Shown: positions 21,294 to 31,331 of the stretch, one piece after another
How positions within the stretch are numbered: position 1 is the first letter of the stretch
Layout: the number at the start of each line of letters is the position of its first letter
Assembly (NCBI RefSeq): GCF_000282655.1
Contig: NZ_AKIV01000071.1
Span: 1 to 64,000 of the forward strand
Direction: 5' to 3'
Length of the DNA: 64,000 nucleotides
Origin: Polaromonas sp. CF318
Lineage (GTDB): Bacteria; Pseudomonadota; Gammaproteobacteria; Burkholderiales; Burkholderiaceae_C
Notes under the pieces: generated by a model
What the model was told of the DNA's origin: nothing
Seen by the model: the letters and a program-made list of their open reading frames with translations, nothing else
Databases searched by the model: none
Program-made: the position numbers and the translations under genes

Positions 21294-22172
21294 ATGTTTG
21301 AACAATTAGGTCTCATTGGATGCGGCCTGATGGGTGGCTCATTCGCGCTGGCGCTCAAACGTGCCGGCCTGGTCAAGCGCGTCGTCGGCTACAGCAAATC
21401 CCCCTCCACCACGGAGCGGGCGCGCCAGATGGGCGTGATCGACGTGGAGGCGCCTTCGGCGCTGCTGGCGGTCTCGGGGGCCGACATCGTTTTGCTGGCC
21501 GTTCCGGTTTCCGCGACGGAGGCCACCTTCAAAGCCATACGCCACCTGGTCGGCCCGAACACGCTGATCATGGACGTCGGCTCGACCAAGCGCGACGTGG
21601 TGGACGCCGCCCGGCGCGTGCTGCGCGACAACGTCGGCTCCTTCGTGCCCTGCCACCCGATCACCGGCAAGGAAGTCTCGGGGGTTGAGCATGCGGACGT
21701 GGACCTCTACGCCGGCAAGCAGGTCATCCTGACGCCCATAGAGCGCACCTTCACGGTACAACTGCAGAAAGCCAACGACGTCTGGACGGCCCTGGGCTGC
21801 CATGTCCTCAAGATGTCGCCCCAGGCCCATGACGCCGCCTACGCCGCCGTCAGCCACCTGCCGCACCTGATCGCTTTTGCCCTGATCAACGGCATCACCG
21901 GGCAGGACCATGGCAAGGAATACATGTCGCTGGCCGGCCCCGGCTTTCGGGACTTCACGCGCATCGCCGCCAGCGACCCGAAAATGTGGCGCGACATCCT
22001 GATCGCGAATCGCGAAGAACTGCTGGCCCAGTCCAAGATTTTCCAGGAGACCCTAAAGTCGCTCGAGGAACTGATTGCCAGCAGCAGCGGCGACGTCCTT
22101 GAAGTGCTGATCGAGCGGGCCAGCGAGACCCGGGCCAACTGGCGCATCTCCTCACAAAAATCGCACAAATAG
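21294..22172 (+). CDS. tyrA: Prephenate dehydrogenase
   Basis: 292 residues. The Rossmann NAD(P)-binding motif is [20 protein letters not shown] at the N-terminus; the catalytic region contains [15 protein letters not shown], and the helical dimerisation domain has [14 protein letters not shown]. It oxidatively decarboxylates prephenate (or arogenate) towards tyrosine. It starts 33 bases after pheA and ends 10 bases before aroA-cmk. Confidence 0.95.
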   Translation: MFEQLGLIGCGLMGGSFALALKRAGLVKRVVGYSKSPSTTERARQMGVIDVEAPSALLAVSGADIVLLAVPVSATEATFKAIRHLVGPNTLIMDVGSTKRDVVDAARRVLRDNVGSFVPCHPITGKEVSGVEHADVDLYAGKQVILTPIERTFTVQLQKANDVWTALGCHVLKMSPQAHDAAYAAVSHLPHLIAFALINGITGQDHGKEYMSLAGPGFRDFTRIAASDPKMWRDILIANREELLAQSKIFQETLKSLEELIASSSGDVLEVLIERASETRANWRISSQKSHK

Positions 22173-22182
22173 CCCGCAGTCC

Positions 22183-24165
22183 ATGTTCGACACCGAGTTC
22201 CTGGACGTTCCGCCCTTGCGCAGCGCGGGCGGCACCGTCCGCCTGCCCGGCTCCAAAAGCATTTCCAACCGCGTCCTCCTGCTGGCCGCCCTGAGCCACG
22301 GCGAGACCACGGTCCACGACCTGCTCGCCTCCGACGACACCGCCGTGATGCTGGCCGCGCTCAGGCAGCTCGGCTGCACAGTGCGGCAGGACGGCAACAC
22401 CGCCGTCATCAGCGGGCTGGGCGGCCGGCCCGTCCAGACCCCGGCCAAGCTCTTCATGGGCAATGCCGGCACGGCCATGCGGCCGCTGACGGCCGCGTTG
22501 GCCCTGCTGGGAGGGGAATTCGAGCTGTCCGGCGTGCCGCGCATGCACGAAAGGCCCATAGGCGACCTGGTCGATGCGCTCCGGCAACTGGGCTGCACCA
22601 TCGACTACCTCGGCAACGAAGGTTTTCCACCGCTGCGCCTGCGGCCCGGGCAACCCAAGCTGGAGCAGCCCATACGGGTGCGCGGCGACGTCTCCAGCCA
22701 GTTCCTGACCGCCCTGCTGATGGCCCTGCCGCTGGTCGCCGAGCGGGATATTTACATTGAAGTGGTCGGCGAGCTGATCTCCCGGCCCTACATTGAGATC
22801 ACGCTCAAGCTGCTGCAGCGCTTCGGCATAGACGTCAAGCGCGAGGGCTGGGAACGCTTCACAATTCCGGCCGGCAGCCGCTACCAGTCGCCGGGCGCCA
22901 TCCATGTCGAGGGCGACGCCTCCTCGGCCAGCTATTTCATCGCACTGGGTGCCATCGCGGCGGCATCCCCGGGGTACTCCGGCATCGAAATCCAGGGTGT
23001 GGGCGCCGCCTCCATCCAGGGTGACATCCGCTTCGTCGAGGCCGCCGAAATGATGGGCGCGCGGGTCGACAGCGCACCGAACTCGCTGCGCATTTCGCGC
23101 GGCACCTGGCCGCTCAAGGCCATAGACCTGGACTGCAACCACATCCCCGACGCCGCCATGACACTGGCCGTGATGGCCCTCTACGCCGACGGCACCACCA
23201 CGCTGCGCAACATCGCGAGCTGGCGCGTCAAGGAAACCGACCGCATCGCCGCCATGGCCTGCGAGCTGCAAAAATTCGGCGCCGTGGTCGAGGAAGGCGC
23301 GGACTACCTCAAGATCACCCCCCCCACCGAATGGACGACGGGCGCGATTCATACCTACGACGACCACCGCGTGGCCATGTGTTTTTCGCTGGCGGCCTTC
23401 AACCCGGCACAGTTGCCGGTGCGAATCCTGGACCCCAAATGCGTCGCCAAAACCTTTCCCGATTACTTCGAAGCCCTGTTTGAAGTGGCCCAAGCCGGCA
23501 CCGGCCAGGTTCCCGTCATCTGCATCGACGGCCCGACGGCCTCCGGCAAGGGCACGCTGGCGGCCCTGACGGCCCACCGGCTGGGCTACCACTACCTGGA
23601 TTCGGGCGCGCTTTACCGCCTGAGCGCCCATGCCGCGGCGCTGGCCGGCGTTTCGCTGGACGACGGGCCCGGCGTGGCCCGCGTGGCGCGCACCATGCCG
23701 GTGCACTTTCAGCGCGACCGCATTTTTCTCGGGCCCCAGGACGTCTCCGAGGCCATACGCACCGAAGCCGCCGGCATGGCGGCCTCTCGCGTGTCGGCCC
23801 ACCCCGAGGTTCGCGCCGCCCTGCTGGAGCTCCAGCACAGCTTTCGCAAGCTGCCGGGACTGGTCGCCGACGGCCGGGACATGGGAACCGTCATCTTCCC
23901 GGATGCCCCGCTCAAGGTTTTCCTCACGGCCAACGCCCTGCACCGCGCCGAACGCCGGCATAAGCAGTTGATTTCAAAGGGAAATTCGGCTACAATCAGC
24001 GAGATTCAGCAAGATTTAGAGGCACGTGATGCGCGCGATTCGTCGCGAAAAGCAGCCCCTTTGAAACCTGCTGATGACGCCCGCCCCCTGGATAACTCCT
24101 ATCTGTCGATTGAGAAATCGGTGGAGCAGGTGCTTGAATGGTGGCAAGGCACCCGGCCCTTCTGA
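22183..24165 (+). CDS. aroA-cmk: Fused EPSP synthase and cytidylate kinase
   Basis: 660 residues in one uninterrupted frame. Residues 1 to about 435 are 3-phosphoshikimate 1-carboxyvinyltransferase ([47 protein letters not shown]). Residues about 440-660 are cytidylate kinase, with P-loop GPTASGKGT and [21 protein letters not shown]. The linker is only a few residues. One half makes EPSP for chorismate; the other phosphorylates CMP and dCMP. This fusion is known in Comamonadaceae. An rpsA promoter lies inside its 3' end. Confidence 0.97.
   Translation: MFDTEFLDVPPLRSAGGTVRLPGSKSISNRVLLLAALSHGETTVHDLLASDDTAVMLAALRQLGCTVRQDGNTAVISGLGGRPVQTPAKLFMGNAGTAMRPLTAALALLGGEFELSGVPRMHERPIGDLVDALRQLGCTIDYLGNEGFPPLRLRPGQPKLEQPIRVRGDVSSQFLTALLMALPLVAERDIYIEVVGELISRPYIEITLKLLQRFGIDVKREGWERFTIPAGSRYQSPGAIHVEGDASSASYFIALGAIAAASPGYSGIEIQGVGAASIQGDIRFVEAAEMMGARVDSAPNSLRISRGTWPLKAIDLDCNHIPDAAMTLAVMALYADGTTTLRNIASWRVKETDRIAAMACELQKFGAVVEEGADYLKITPPTEWTTGAIHTYDDHRVAMCFSLAAFNPAQLPVRILDPKCVAKTFPDYFEALFEVAQAGTGQVPVICIDGPTASGKGTLAALTAHRLGYHYLDSGALYRLSAHAAALAGVSLDDGPGVARVARTMPVHFQRDRIFLGPQDVSEAIRTEAAGMAASRVSAHPEVRAALLELQHSFRKLPGLVADGRDMGTVIFPDAPLKVFLTANALHRAERRHKQLISKGNSATISEIQQDLEARDARDSSRKAAPLKPADDARPLDNSYLSIEKSVEQVLEWWQGTRPF
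23968..23996 (+). promoter_or_regulatory. Sigma-70 promoter of rpsA inside the cmk part
   Basis: TTGATT (23968-23973), an exact 17-base spacer, then TACAAT (23991-23996) in a GGCTACAAT context. It would give an rpsA leader of about 315 bases. The position, inside cmk, parallels the situation in enteric bacteria. Confidence 0.65.
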
Positions 24166-24317
24166 CCCCCGACGCGCAACCTGCGCTTGGGTCAGCAGGT
24201 TCATCAACGTAACCCGCGGCCTTACCAGACGTCTGGCCGCAAAAACACCGCCGCAAGCAGCTATAAAAACAATAGCAATTCCGCTATTGGAACCCTGTTG
24301 TGTGGACTAGGAAAATC
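24166..24317 (+). other. rpsA leader region
   Basis: 152 bases without a gene. It contains an AT-rich stretch and a small hairpin, CAATAGC-6 bases-GCTATTG (about 24272-24291), just before the start. Leaders of rpsA are often targets of S1 autoregulation; that role here is inference. Confidence 0.4.
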
Positions 24318-26003
24318 ATGTCTGAATCTTTTGCCGACCTATTTAACGAATCGCTGCAACGCTCTGAAATGCGTACCGGTGAAGTCATCACCGCCGAAGT
24401 CGTTCGTATCGACCACAACCACGTTGTTGTGAATGCCGGACTCAAATCCGAGGCTTATGTCCCCCTCGAAGAATTCAAGAACGACCAGGGCGAGCTCGAA
24501 GTCCAGGTCGGCGATTTCGTCTCCGTGGCCATCGACTCCGTCGAAAACGGCTACGGCGACACCCTGCTGTCCCGCGACAAGGCCAAGCGCCTGGCTTCGT
24601 GGATGAGCCTGGAAAAAGCCCTGGAATCCGGCGAGTTCGTCACCGGCCAGACCAGCGGCAAAGTCAAGGGCGGCCTCACCGTCCTCGTCAACGGCATCCG
24701 CGCCTTCCTGCCCGGCTCGCTCATCGACACCCGCCCCATCAAGGACTTGTCTCCCTACGAGAACAAGACCATGGAATTCAAGGTCATCAAGCTCGATCGC
24801 AAACGCAACAACGTGGTGCTGAGCCGCCGCGCCGTGGTCGAAGCCAGCATGGGCGAAGAACGCGCCAAGCTGATGGAAACCCTCAAGGAAGGCACTGCCG
24901 TCAAGGGCGTCGTCAAGAACATCACCGAATACGGTGCATTCGTTGACCTCGGCGGCATCGACGGCCTGCTGCACATCACCGACATGGCATGGCGCCGCGT
25001 GCGTCACCCTAGCGAAGTGGTGACGGCTGGCCAAGAGATTGTTGCCAAGATCCTGAAGTTCGACACCGAAAAGAACCGTGTCTCGCTGGGTCTGAAGCAA
25101 ATGGGCGACGACCCATGGATGGGCGTGAACCGCCGCTACCCGCAAGGCACGCGCCTGTTCGGCAAGATCACCAACATCGCCGACTACGGCGCGTTTGTGG
25201 AACTCGAACCCGGCATCGAAGGCCTGGTCCACGTGTCCGAAATGGACTGGACCAACAAGAACGTGGCCCCGAGCAAGCTCGTGGCCCTGGGCGACGAAGT
25301 CGAAGTCATGGTCCTCGAGATCGACGAAGACAAGCGCCGCATCAGCCTGGGCATGAAGCAGTGCAAGGCCAACCCATGGCAAGAGTTCGCACAGGAAACC
25401 AAGCGCGGCGACCGCGTCAAGGGCCCGATCAAGTCGATCACCGACTTCGGCGTCTTCGTGGGCCTGGCTGCCGGCATCGACGGCCTGGTGCACCTGTCCG
25501 ACCTCTCGTGGAACGAACCCGGCGAAGCCGCCGTTCGCAACTACAAAAAGGGCCAGGAAGTGGAAGCCATCGTGCTGGCCGTCGACGTCGACCGCGAGCG
25601 CATCTCCTTGGGCATCAAGCAGCTGGATTCCGATCCGTTCACCACGTTCGTGTCGATCAACGACAAGGGCGCGATCGTGACCGGCAAGGTCAAGACGGTT
25701 GACGCCAAGGGCGCTGAAATCGACCTGGGCGAAGACATCATCGGCTACCTGCGCGCCAGCGAAATCAGCCGCGACCGCGTCGAAGACGCTCGCAACGTGC
25801 TGAAGGAAGGCGACGAAGTCTCCGCGGTTGTGGTGAACGTGGATCGCAAGACCCGCAACATCCAGCTGTCGGTCAAGGCCAAGGACAACGCCGACCAGCA
25901 GGAAGCCATGGCCAACCTGAGCCAGCAGTCTTCCCGCGAAAACGCCGGCACGACCAGCCTGGGCGCCCTGCTGCGCGCCAAGCTGGACAACAACGAAAAG
26001 TAA
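24318..26003 (+). CDS. rpsA: 30S ribosomal protein S1
   Basis: 561 residues with six S1/OB-fold RNA-binding repeats, for example [49 protein letters not shown] and [21 protein letters not shown]. It brings mRNA to the 30S subunit. The frame is open six codons upstream, but [13 protein letters not shown] at 24318 is the family start. Codon use is more biased than its neighbours, as expected for high expression. Confidence 0.98.
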   Translation: MSESFADLFNESLQRSEMRTGEVITAEVVRIDHNHVVVNAGLKSEAYVPLEEFKNDQGELEVQVGDFVSVAIDSVENGYGDTLLSRDKAKRLASWMSLEKALESGEFVTGQTSGKVKGGLTVLVNGIRAFLPGSLIDTRPIKDLSPYENKTMEFKVIKLDRKRNNVVLSRRAVVEASMGEERAKLMETLKEGTAVKGVVKNITEYGAFVDLGGIDGLLHITDMAWRRVRHPSEVVTAGQEIVAKILKFDTEKNRVSLGLKQMGDDPWMGVNRRYPQGTRLFGKITNIADYGAFVELEPGIEGLVHVSEMDWTNKNVAPSKLVALGDEVEVMVLEIDEDKRRISLGMKQCKANPWQEFAQETKRGDRVKGPIKSITDFGVFVGLAAGIDGLVHLSDLSWNEPGEAAVRNYKKGQEVEAIVLAVDVDRERISLGIKQLDSDPFTTFVSINDKGAIVTGKVKTVDAKGAEIDLGEDIIGYLRASEISRDRVEDARNVLKEGDEVSAVVVNVDRKTRNIQLSVKAKDNADQQEAMANLSQQSSRENAGTTSLGALLRAKLDNNEK

Positions 26004-26010
26004 GGCAACC

Positions 26011-26056
26011 GCGCAGCACTGCGATGCGCCCCCAGGGGCGGGTCGCAGCGCTGTGC
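26011..26056. repeat. Strong hairpin between rpsA and ihfB
   Basis: Two 22-base arms with only two mismatches and two wobble pairs meet at a CCCCCAGGGG apex. No T-run follows. It begins 8 bases after the rpsA stop and ends 14 bases before the ihfB start. It may stabilise the rpsA transcript end or be a palindromic intergenic repeat. Confidence 0.6.
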
Positions 26057-26069
26057 AGCTACTTGATCC

Positions 26070-26384
26070 ATGACCCGAAGCGACCTCGTCGAAGAACTGG
26101 CGGCCCGATTCAGCCAGCTGACGCACCGCGACGCCGAATATGCCGTCAAGACGATTCTTGACGCCATGAGCGACGCGCTGGTGCGCGGCCATCGCATTGA
26201 AATCAGGGGTTTCGGCAGTTTCTCCATCAACCGGCGCCCGCCCCGCATGGGGCGCAACCCGCGTTCCGGCGAAAGCGTGGCCATCCCTGAAAAGCGGGTG
26301 CCGCATTTCAAACCCGGGAAGGCATTGCGCGAAGCCGTTGATGCCCGCACCCAGGAATTGTTGGCGGTCACGGAACCCAAGTAG
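26070..26384 (+). CDS. ihfB: Integration host factor subunit beta
   Basis: 104 residues of the HU/IHF fold: [29 protein letters not shown], then the beta-arm motif [22 protein letters not shown] and [16 protein letters not shown]. With IhfA it bends DNA and supports sigma-54 activation, among other processes. Its place after rpsA is conserved across proteobacteria. Confidence 0.97.
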   Translation: MTRSDLVEELAARFSQLTHRDAEYAVKTILDAMSDALVRGHRIEIRGFGSFSINRRPPRMGRNPRSGESVAIPEKRVPHFKPGKALREAVDARTQELLAVTEPK

Positions 26385-26385
26385 A

Positions 26386-26409
26386 ACCTGTTTACGGCCG
26401 TAAACAGGT
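26386..26409 (+). terminator. Inverted repeat after ihfB, possible terminator
   Basis: Perfect 24-base palindrome of ACCTGTTTACGG and its complement, starting 2 bases past the ihfB stop codon. It lacks a T-run, so termination would not be of the classical kind. Confidence 0.5.
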
Positions 26410-26431
26410 CCCAGTCTTGCTGGTGTCCCTC

Positions 26432-26460
26432 GGTGGTCTGGCTACAATCGCCAGACCACC
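26432..26460 (+). promoter_or_regulatory. Hairpin containing a promoter-like TACAAT upstream of lapA
   Basis: Arms GGTGGTCTGGC and GCCAGACCACC (11 perfect base pairs) enclose TACAATC. GGCTACAAT looks like a -10 element; a TTGCTG lies 20 bases upstream (26417). The repeat ends 14 bases before the lapA start. It could be an operator or a translational element. Confidence 0.45.
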
Positions 26461-26474
26461 CGGGGGATTACCAA

Positions 26475-26756
26475 GTGAAATACCTCATGTGGCTGCTTAA
26501 AGCAGCCATTTTTTTTACGCTCTTCGCTTTTGCACTGAATAACCAGCAAACGGTTGCGGTGTATTTCTTTTTTGGCACCATGTGGCAAGCGCCCCTGGTG
26601 CTGGTCGTGCTGGCGACCTTCGCCTGCGGGCTGGCACTCGGCATTTTTGTCATGATGCCGCGCTGGTGGAAAAAACGCCGGTCGGCCAAATACGCCTCCA
26701 CCATGGGTCCCCACACCGTCAGCGAAGACCCGTCCACGATGCACCATGGAATTTGA
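26475..26756 (+). CDS. lapA: LapA-family membrane protein (LPS assembly)
   Basis: 93 residues starting at a GTG (26475) with a GGGGG ribosome site. Two membrane segments (WLLKAAIFFTLFAFALNN and APLVLVVLATFACGLALGIFVM) flank QQTVAVYFFFG, the LapA/YciS (DUF1049) pattern. In enteric bacteria LapA partners LapB in LPS control. Its stop overlaps the lapB start by 11 bases, so they are co-translated. An in-frame ATG at 26487 would shorten the first helix. Confidence 0.88.
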   Translation: MKYLMWLLKAAIFFTLFAFALNNQQTVAVYFFFGTMWQAPLVLVVLATFACGLALGIFVMMPRWWKKRRSAKYASTMGPHTVSEDPSTMHHGI

Positions 26757-27891
26757 CTTTACCTGGGTCCTGCTCGGGTTTCCGATTGCCTTCACGCTGG
26801 GCTGGCTGGCCTCACGGCTGGACTTGCGACAGCTGCGCATCGAAAACCGCCAGGCGCCCAAGGCCTATTTCAAAGGCCTGAACTTCCTGCTCAACGAGCA
26901 GCAGGACCAGGCCATAGACGCCTTCATCGAGGCGGTGCAGAGCGACCCGGACACCTCCGAGCTCCACTTCGCGCTGGGCAACCTGTTTCGCCGCCGCGGC
27001 GAATACGAGCGCGCCGTGCGCGTGCACGAGCACCTGATGTCGCGCGGCGACCTCACGCAGCCCGAGCGCGACCGCGCCCAGCATGCCCTGGCGCTCGACT
27101 TTCTCAAGGCCGGCCTGCTGGACCGCGCCGAGGCCGCCTTGCGAAAGCTCGAAGGCACGCCCTTTGAAGAAGAGGCGCGGCTGGCCTTGCTGTCGATTTA
27201 CGAACGCTCGCGCGACTGGGCCAATGCCACGGAAATCGCCGCCCGGCTCGGCAGCTCCAGCCATGGCAGCTTCAGCGCCCGCCAGGCACACTACCTGTGC
27301 GAGCAGGCCGGCGCCTGCGTGGCCGCCGGCGACACCACCCGGGCCCTGGGCGCCCTGCAGGAAGCCATCGCCATGGCGCCGACCCTGGCCCGCCCCCTGA
27401 TAGACCTGGCGAAGCTGCAAAACCAGCTGGGCCGCCCGCAGGACGCCCTGCAAACCCTGCTAAAGCTCGAAAAAACCGCGCCGCAAGGCCTGCCGCTGGC
27501 CGCTGGCCTGCTGGCCAACATCGCGCAGGCCGGCGGCCAGGAGGCCATGGCGCTGGAGCTGCTCAAGGCCAGCTACGCCAACATGCCGTCGATCGACGTG
27601 ATCGAGGCCATCGTCAAACTCGAAAAAGACCCGGCTTCGGCGCGGCAGTGGTATGTGAAGCACCTGGAGCGCCAGGCCTCGCTGGTCGCGGCCGGCAAAT
27701 GGATCGCCGGCGAGAAGCTGCAGGACGAGCAGCACCACACGCTGGTCCAGCGCGCCCTGGACCAGGCCACCAAGCCCCTGATGCGTTACCGCTGCGCGGC
27801 CTGCGGCTTTGAAGCCACCCAGCACTTCTGGCACTGCCCCGGCTGCCAGGCCTGGGACAGCTACCCGACGCGCCGAATAGAAGAGCTGTAG
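26746..27891 (+). CDS. lapB: Lipopolysaccharide assembly protein LapB (YciM)
   Basis: 381 residues. One N-terminal membrane anchor (FTWVLLGFPIAFTLGWLASRL) is followed by TPR repeats through about residue 340 and a rubredoxin-like zinc/iron-binding C-terminus, YRCAACGF...HFWHCPGCQAW, with four cysteines. In E. coli LapB directs FtsH to degrade LpxC. The genomic link to heptose genes downstream supports an LPS role. Confidence 0.95.
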   Translation: MEFDFTWVLLGFPIAFTLGWLASRLDLRQLRIENRQAPKAYFKGLNFLLNEQQDQAIDAFIEAVQSDPDTSELHFALGNLFRRRGEYERAVRVHEHLMSRGDLTQPERDRAQHALALDFLKAGLLDRAEAALRKLEGTPFEEEARLALLSIYERSRDWANATEIAARLGSSSHGSFSARQAHYLCEQAGACVAAGDTTRALGALQEAIAMAPTLARPLIDLAKLQNQLGRPQDALQTLLKLEKTAPQGLPLAAGLLANIAQAGGQEAMALELLKASYANMPSIDVIEAIVKLEKDPASARQWYVKHLERQASLVAAGKWIAGEKLQDEQHHTLVQRALDQATKPLMRYRCAACGFEATQHFWHCPGCQAWDSYPTRRIEEL

Positions 27892-27906
27892 AAAAAGACA
27901 AGACAG

Positions 27907-28848
27907 ATGAGCATGCAATTGACGCCTGAAAAGATTTCCTCGGCCCGCGTCCTCGTGGTGGGCGACGCCATGCTGGACCGCTACTGGTACGGCGCGGTGG
28001 ACCGCATCTCGCCCGAGGCGCCGGTGCCCGTGGTGCGCGTCACACGCACAGAGGAGCGCATAGGCGCCGCGGCCAACGTGGCCTACAACATCGTCACGCT
28101 GGGCGCGCAGGCTTCGCTGCTGAGCGTGGTGGGCGAAGACGAGGCCAGCCACCAGCTCGAGGCACTGGTCGCCAAGACCGGCATCACGCCCTATTTCGGC
28201 CGCGACGCCCAGCTCAAGACCACCGTCAAGCTGCGCGTCATCGGCCGGCAGCAGCAGCTCATACGCCTGGACTTCGAGAACACGCCTGAAAACGAAGTGC
28301 TGGCCTCGCAGTCGGCCACCTTTGAAAAGCTGCACACCGAGCACGACGCGGTGCTGTTCTCCGATTACGGCAAGGGCGGCCTCGCGCACATCGTGCTGAT
28401 GATTGCCCAGGCCCGCGCCGCCGGCAAGGTGGTGCTGGTCGACCCCAAGGGCTCGGACTACGCGCGCTACAAAAACGCCAGCGTCATCACCCCGAATCGC
28501 GCCGAGCTTGAGCATGTCATAGGCGCCTGGAGCAGCGAAGCCGACCTGCGCACCAAGGCCCACAACCTGCGGACGACGCTTAACCTGGAAGCCCTGCTGC
28601 TCACGCGCAGCGAAGAAGGCATGACCCTGTTCGATGCCGAGGGCGAACTCAACGTCCCCGCTGTGGCGCGCGAGGTGTTCGACGTCACCGGCGCCGGCGA
28701 CACCGTGATCGCCACGCTGGCCGCCATGACCGCCACCGGAATGAGTCTGCGCGAGGCCGTGCCTATCGCCAACCGCGCCGGCGGCATCGTGGTCGGCAAG
28801 TTCGGCACCGCCACCGTCAACTACGGCGAGCTGTTCGCCGCGCAGTGA
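27907..28848 (+). CDS. rfaE1: D-glycero-beta-D-manno-heptose-7-phosphate kinase
   Basis: 313 residues of the PfkB/ribokinase fold: [29 protein letters not shown] at the start and the anion-hole/base motif [14 protein letters not shown] at the end. It corresponds only to the kinase half of enteric HldE; the adenylyltransferase half is absent here and must be encoded elsewhere, as is common in betaproteobacteria. It acts in ADP-heptose synthesis for the LPS core. Confidence 0.95.
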   Translation: MSMQLTPEKISSARVLVVGDAMLDRYWYGAVDRISPEAPVPVVRVTRTEERIGAAANVAYNIVTLGAQASLLSVVGEDEASHQLEALVAKTGITPYFGRDAQLKTTVKLRVIGRQQQLIRLDFENTPENEVLASQSATFEKLHTEHDAVLFSDYGKGGLAHIVLMIAQARAAGKVVLVDPKGSDYARYKNASVITPNRAELEHVIGAWSSEADLRTKAHNLRTTLNLEALLLTRSEEGMTLFDAEGELNVPAVAREVFDVTGAGDTVIATLAAMTATGMSLREAVPIANRAGGIVVGKFGTATVNYGELFAAQ

Positions 28849-28874
28849 GCTTGCGCTCACCTCAAGGATCCATC

Positions 28875-29873
28875 ATGAAAATCGTAGTCACCGGCGCCGC
28901 CGGCTTCATTGGCAGCAACATCATCAAGGGCCTCAACGCCCGCGGCATCGATGACATCATCGCCGTCGACGACCTGACCCATGGCGACAAATTCCGCAAC
29001 CTGGCCGACCTGAAGATCGCCGACTATGTCGACGCCGACGACTTCTACGAGCTGTTCGCCGAAGGCGCCTACGGCCGGGTCGAGGCCGTGTTCCACGAAG
29101 GCGCCTGCAGCGACACCATGGAAGCCGACGGCAAGTACATGATGGACAACAACTACACGCTGTCCTGCGAGCTGTTCCACGCCTGCCAGGACCAGGGCAC
29201 GCGCCTGCTCTACGCCTCCTCGGCCGCGACCTACGGCGGCTCCGACACCTTTACCGAGTCGCCCGAGTTCGAGCGCCCGCTCAACGTCTACGGCTACTCC
29301 AAGCTGCTGTTCGACCAGCGCATGCGGCGCGAGCTCGGCGCCCGTTTTGAAAACACCGCCACCCAGGTCGCGGGCTTTCGCTACTTCAACGTCTACGGCC
29401 CGCGTGAGCAGCACAAGGGCCGCATGGCCAGCGTCGCCTTCCACCAGTTCAACCAGTTCCAGGCCGAGGGCAAGGTCAAGCTCTTCGGCGAATACGGCGG
29501 CTACGGCGCCGGCGGCCAGATGCGCGACTTCATCTTCATCGACGACGTGGTGGCCGTGAACCTCTGGTTCTTCGACAACCCCGGCAAGTCCGGCATCTTC
29601 AACCTCGGCACCGGCCGGGCCCAGCCCTTCAACGACGTGGCCCTGGCCGTCGTGAACACCTTGCGCAAAGGCCCGGCCCTGAGCCTGGAAGAAGCCGTGC
29701 GCGGCGGCCTGATCGAATACATCGCCTTCCCGCCCGCGCTGGTCGGCAAATACCAGAGCTACACCCAGGCCGACCCGCGCGCGCTGCGCGCTGTCGGCTG
29801 CACCCATGCCTTCGCCGATGTGCAAACGGGTGTGGCCGCTTACATGCAGGCCTTGAGCGCCGCCGCGGGCTGA
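28875..29873 (+). CDS. hldD: ADP-L-glycero-D-manno-heptose-6-epimerase
   Basis: 332 residues of the extended SDR family. It has the NADP-binding VTGAGFIGSN-type motif ([16 protein letters not shown]), a Ser/Thr-Tyr-Lys triad ([10 protein letters not shown] and [10 protein letters not shown]), and the HldD-specific [21 protein letters not shown]. It makes ADP-L,D-heptose for the LPS inner core. ATG 28875 is chosen over an upstream in-frame start because it matches the Rossmann start and is preceded by AAGGA. Confidence 0.97.
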   Translation: MKIVVTGAAGFIGSNIIKGLNARGIDDIIAVDDLTHGDKFRNLADLKIADYVDADDFYELFAEGAYGRVEAVFHEGACSDTMEADGKYMMDNNYTLSCELFHACQDQGTRLLYASSAATYGGSDTFTESPEFERPLNVYGYSKLLFDQRMRRELGARFENTATQVAGFRYFNVYGPREQHKGRMASVAFHQFNQFQAEGKVKLFGEYGGYGAGGQMRDFIFIDDVVAVNLWFFDNPGKSGIFNLGTGRAQPFNDVALAVVNTLRKGPALSLEEAVRGGLIEYIAFPPALVGKYQSYTQADPRALRAVGCTHAFADVQTGVAAYMQALSAAAG

Positions 29874-30026
29874 GTCCGCGCCAGCCTCTCACTAGGGTTT
29901 TCCTGGCCCCAAAGCCGGGGCCGGTAGTCAACGCGGTCCAGGACGGGCCGTTATGAAGAAGACCTCCTTCTTCACAAGGATGGATCACGTGCCTTCACTT
30001 CAATCCAATCTTTGAGGAGATCTCTC

Positions 30027-30704
30027 ATGTTCAAAAAAATCCTGGCCTTCGTCGCCGCCATGTACATGGCCGTTTCGTTCGCCGCTGTTGACGTCAACAA
30101 GGCCACCGCGGCCGAGCTTGACGGCATCAAGGGCATAGGCCCCGGCATCTCGGGCAAGATCATCGATGAGCGCAAGAAAGGCAGCTTCAAGGACTGGAAC
30201 GACTTCATCGAACGCGTCAAGGGCGTGGGCGAAGGCAACGCCGCCAAGTTTTCCGCCGAAGGCCTGACAGTGGGCGGTGCCAGCTTCAAGGGCGTGGCCG
30301 CGAGCCCTGCCGCCAAGAAGGATGAAAAACCCGCAGCCGCCGCGAAAAAAGATGACAAGCCCGCCGCCAAGGCCGAAGAGAAAAAAGCCGAAGCCAAACC
30401 GGCCGCGCCTGTAGCCGCCGCACCGGCCCCCGCAGCGGCCGCGGAGAAGAAAGACCCCAAGGCCGAGGCCAAAGCCAAGGCTGAGGAAGCCAAGGCCAAG
30501 AAAGAGGCCGACAAGAAGGCCAAGGCCGAAGAAAAGAAAAAGAAGGCGGATGAAGCCAAAGCCAAGGCCGACGCTGACAAGAAGGCGAAGGAAGACGCCA
30601 AGAAGGCCAAGGACGCTAAGCCTGCCGCCAAGGACGAGAAAAAAGACGCCAAGGCCGACACCGCCAAGCCAGCCGCCAGCGCTGCCAGCGCCGCCAAGAA
30701 GTAA
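30027..30704 (+). CDS. ComEA-like helix-hairpin-helix protein with a long Lys/Ala-rich tail
   Basis: 225 residues. A signal-like N-terminus (MFKKILAFVAAMYMAVSFAAV) is followed by a ComEA-type helix-hairpin-helix: VDVNKATAAELDGIKGIGPGISGKII at about 21-46, then FIERVKGVGEGNAAKF. From about residue 95 to the end the sequence is almost only Lys, Ala, Glu, Asp and Pro, like histone-H1-type tails. The AGGAGA ribosome site supports the start at 30027. It likely binds DNA, probably outside the cytoplasm. Confidence 0.85.
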   Translation: MFKKILAFVAAMYMAVSFAAVDVNKATAAELDGIKGIGPGISGKIIDERKKGSFKDWNDFIERVKGVGEGNAAKFSAEGLTVGGASFKGVAASPAAKKDEKPAAAAKKDDKPAAKAEEKKAEAKPAAPVAAAPAPAAAAEKKDPKAEAKAKAEEAKAKKEADKKAKAEEKKKKADEAKAKADADKKAKEDAKKAKDAKPAAKDEKKDAKADTAKPAASAASAAKK

Positions 30705-30720
30705 AGCCGTTCCCGGCAGC

Positions 30721-30749
30721 AAAAAAGCCCGCCACTGGCGGGCTTTTTT
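30721..30749. terminator. Bidirectional terminator between the ComEA-like and DinB genes
   Basis: A-run, GCCCGCCA, CTGGCGGGC, T-run: a near-perfect palindrome with T-runs on both strands, between convergent genes. Confidence 0.9.
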
Positions 30750-30774
30750 CATTGAGAACCAGCTCGCACGCGTC

Positions 30775-31311
30775 TCAAATTATGGCGATCAGGTCGGTGG
30801 TTCCGGGATCGATGCCGGCCTGCATGAGCAGCGCGGTCACCTGTCCCCGATGGTGGGTCTGGTGGTTGAAGAAATGCGTCAGCGCCTGCCAGACCGGATG
30901 CTCGCGCTGCACACCCCGCGTATTGGCATAGCGCATGGTGCGCAGGGGATAGTCCGGCGGCATCCGGTTTGCGAAATCCTCGATGGCGGCATCCAGGCGG
31001 TCGCGTTGCGCGCGCAAGGCGGCCCAGTCCTCGTGCAGCACCGTCCCGTGCAGCGCGCCGGGCGGGAGGGCCAGCAGCGAGTCGGACAGCGCCTCGAACG
31101 CCACTCCCTGGACAGCGAAGCGCTTCAGCCAGGCCTGGTCGCCCCAGACCAGGTGGTTGAGCGTGTGATGGATGGAGCCGAAGAAGGCGCCGCGATCGCG
31201 CTTGCGCTCTTCGTCCGTCAGTTGCTCGCTGGCGTCAAACAAGCGCTGGTTAAACCAGCGGTTGTAGCGGGCGAGCAGGCGGTAGTTGTCGACGAAAGCG
31301 GAGGTGTCCAT
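30775..31311 (-). CDS. DinB family protein
   Basis: 178 residues of the four-helix DinB/YfiT-like fold. The metal-type histidines lie in SIHHTLNHLVWGDQAW and LTHFFNHQTHHRGQVTALLMQAG, the classical HxxxH arrangement. Members act as thiol-dependent transferases or metalloenzymes; the substrate is unknown. Single gene, convergent with the ComEA-like gene. Confidence 0.9.
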   Translation of the reverse strand: MDTSAFVDNYRLLARYNRWFNQRLFDASEQLTDEERKRDRGAFFGSIHHTLNHLVWGDQAWLKRFAVQGVAFEALSDSLLALPPGALHGTVLHEDWAALRAQRDRLDAAIEDFANRMPPDYPLRTMRYANTRGVQREHPVWQALTHFFNHQTHHRGQVTALLMQAGIDPGTTDLIAII

Positions 31312-31331
31312 GGCGCCGCATTATGGCGCGA

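Noticed and set aside
24339-26306. Minus-strand open frame of 655 codons opposite rpsA and ihfB
   Set aside because: Repetitive His/Val/Asp-rich text reflects the S1 repeats read backwards; no protein-like features.
30000-30752. Gly/Leu- and Ala/Ser-rich minus-strand frames opposite the ComEA-like gene
   Set aside because: They are the antisense reading of the Lys/Ala-rich tail.
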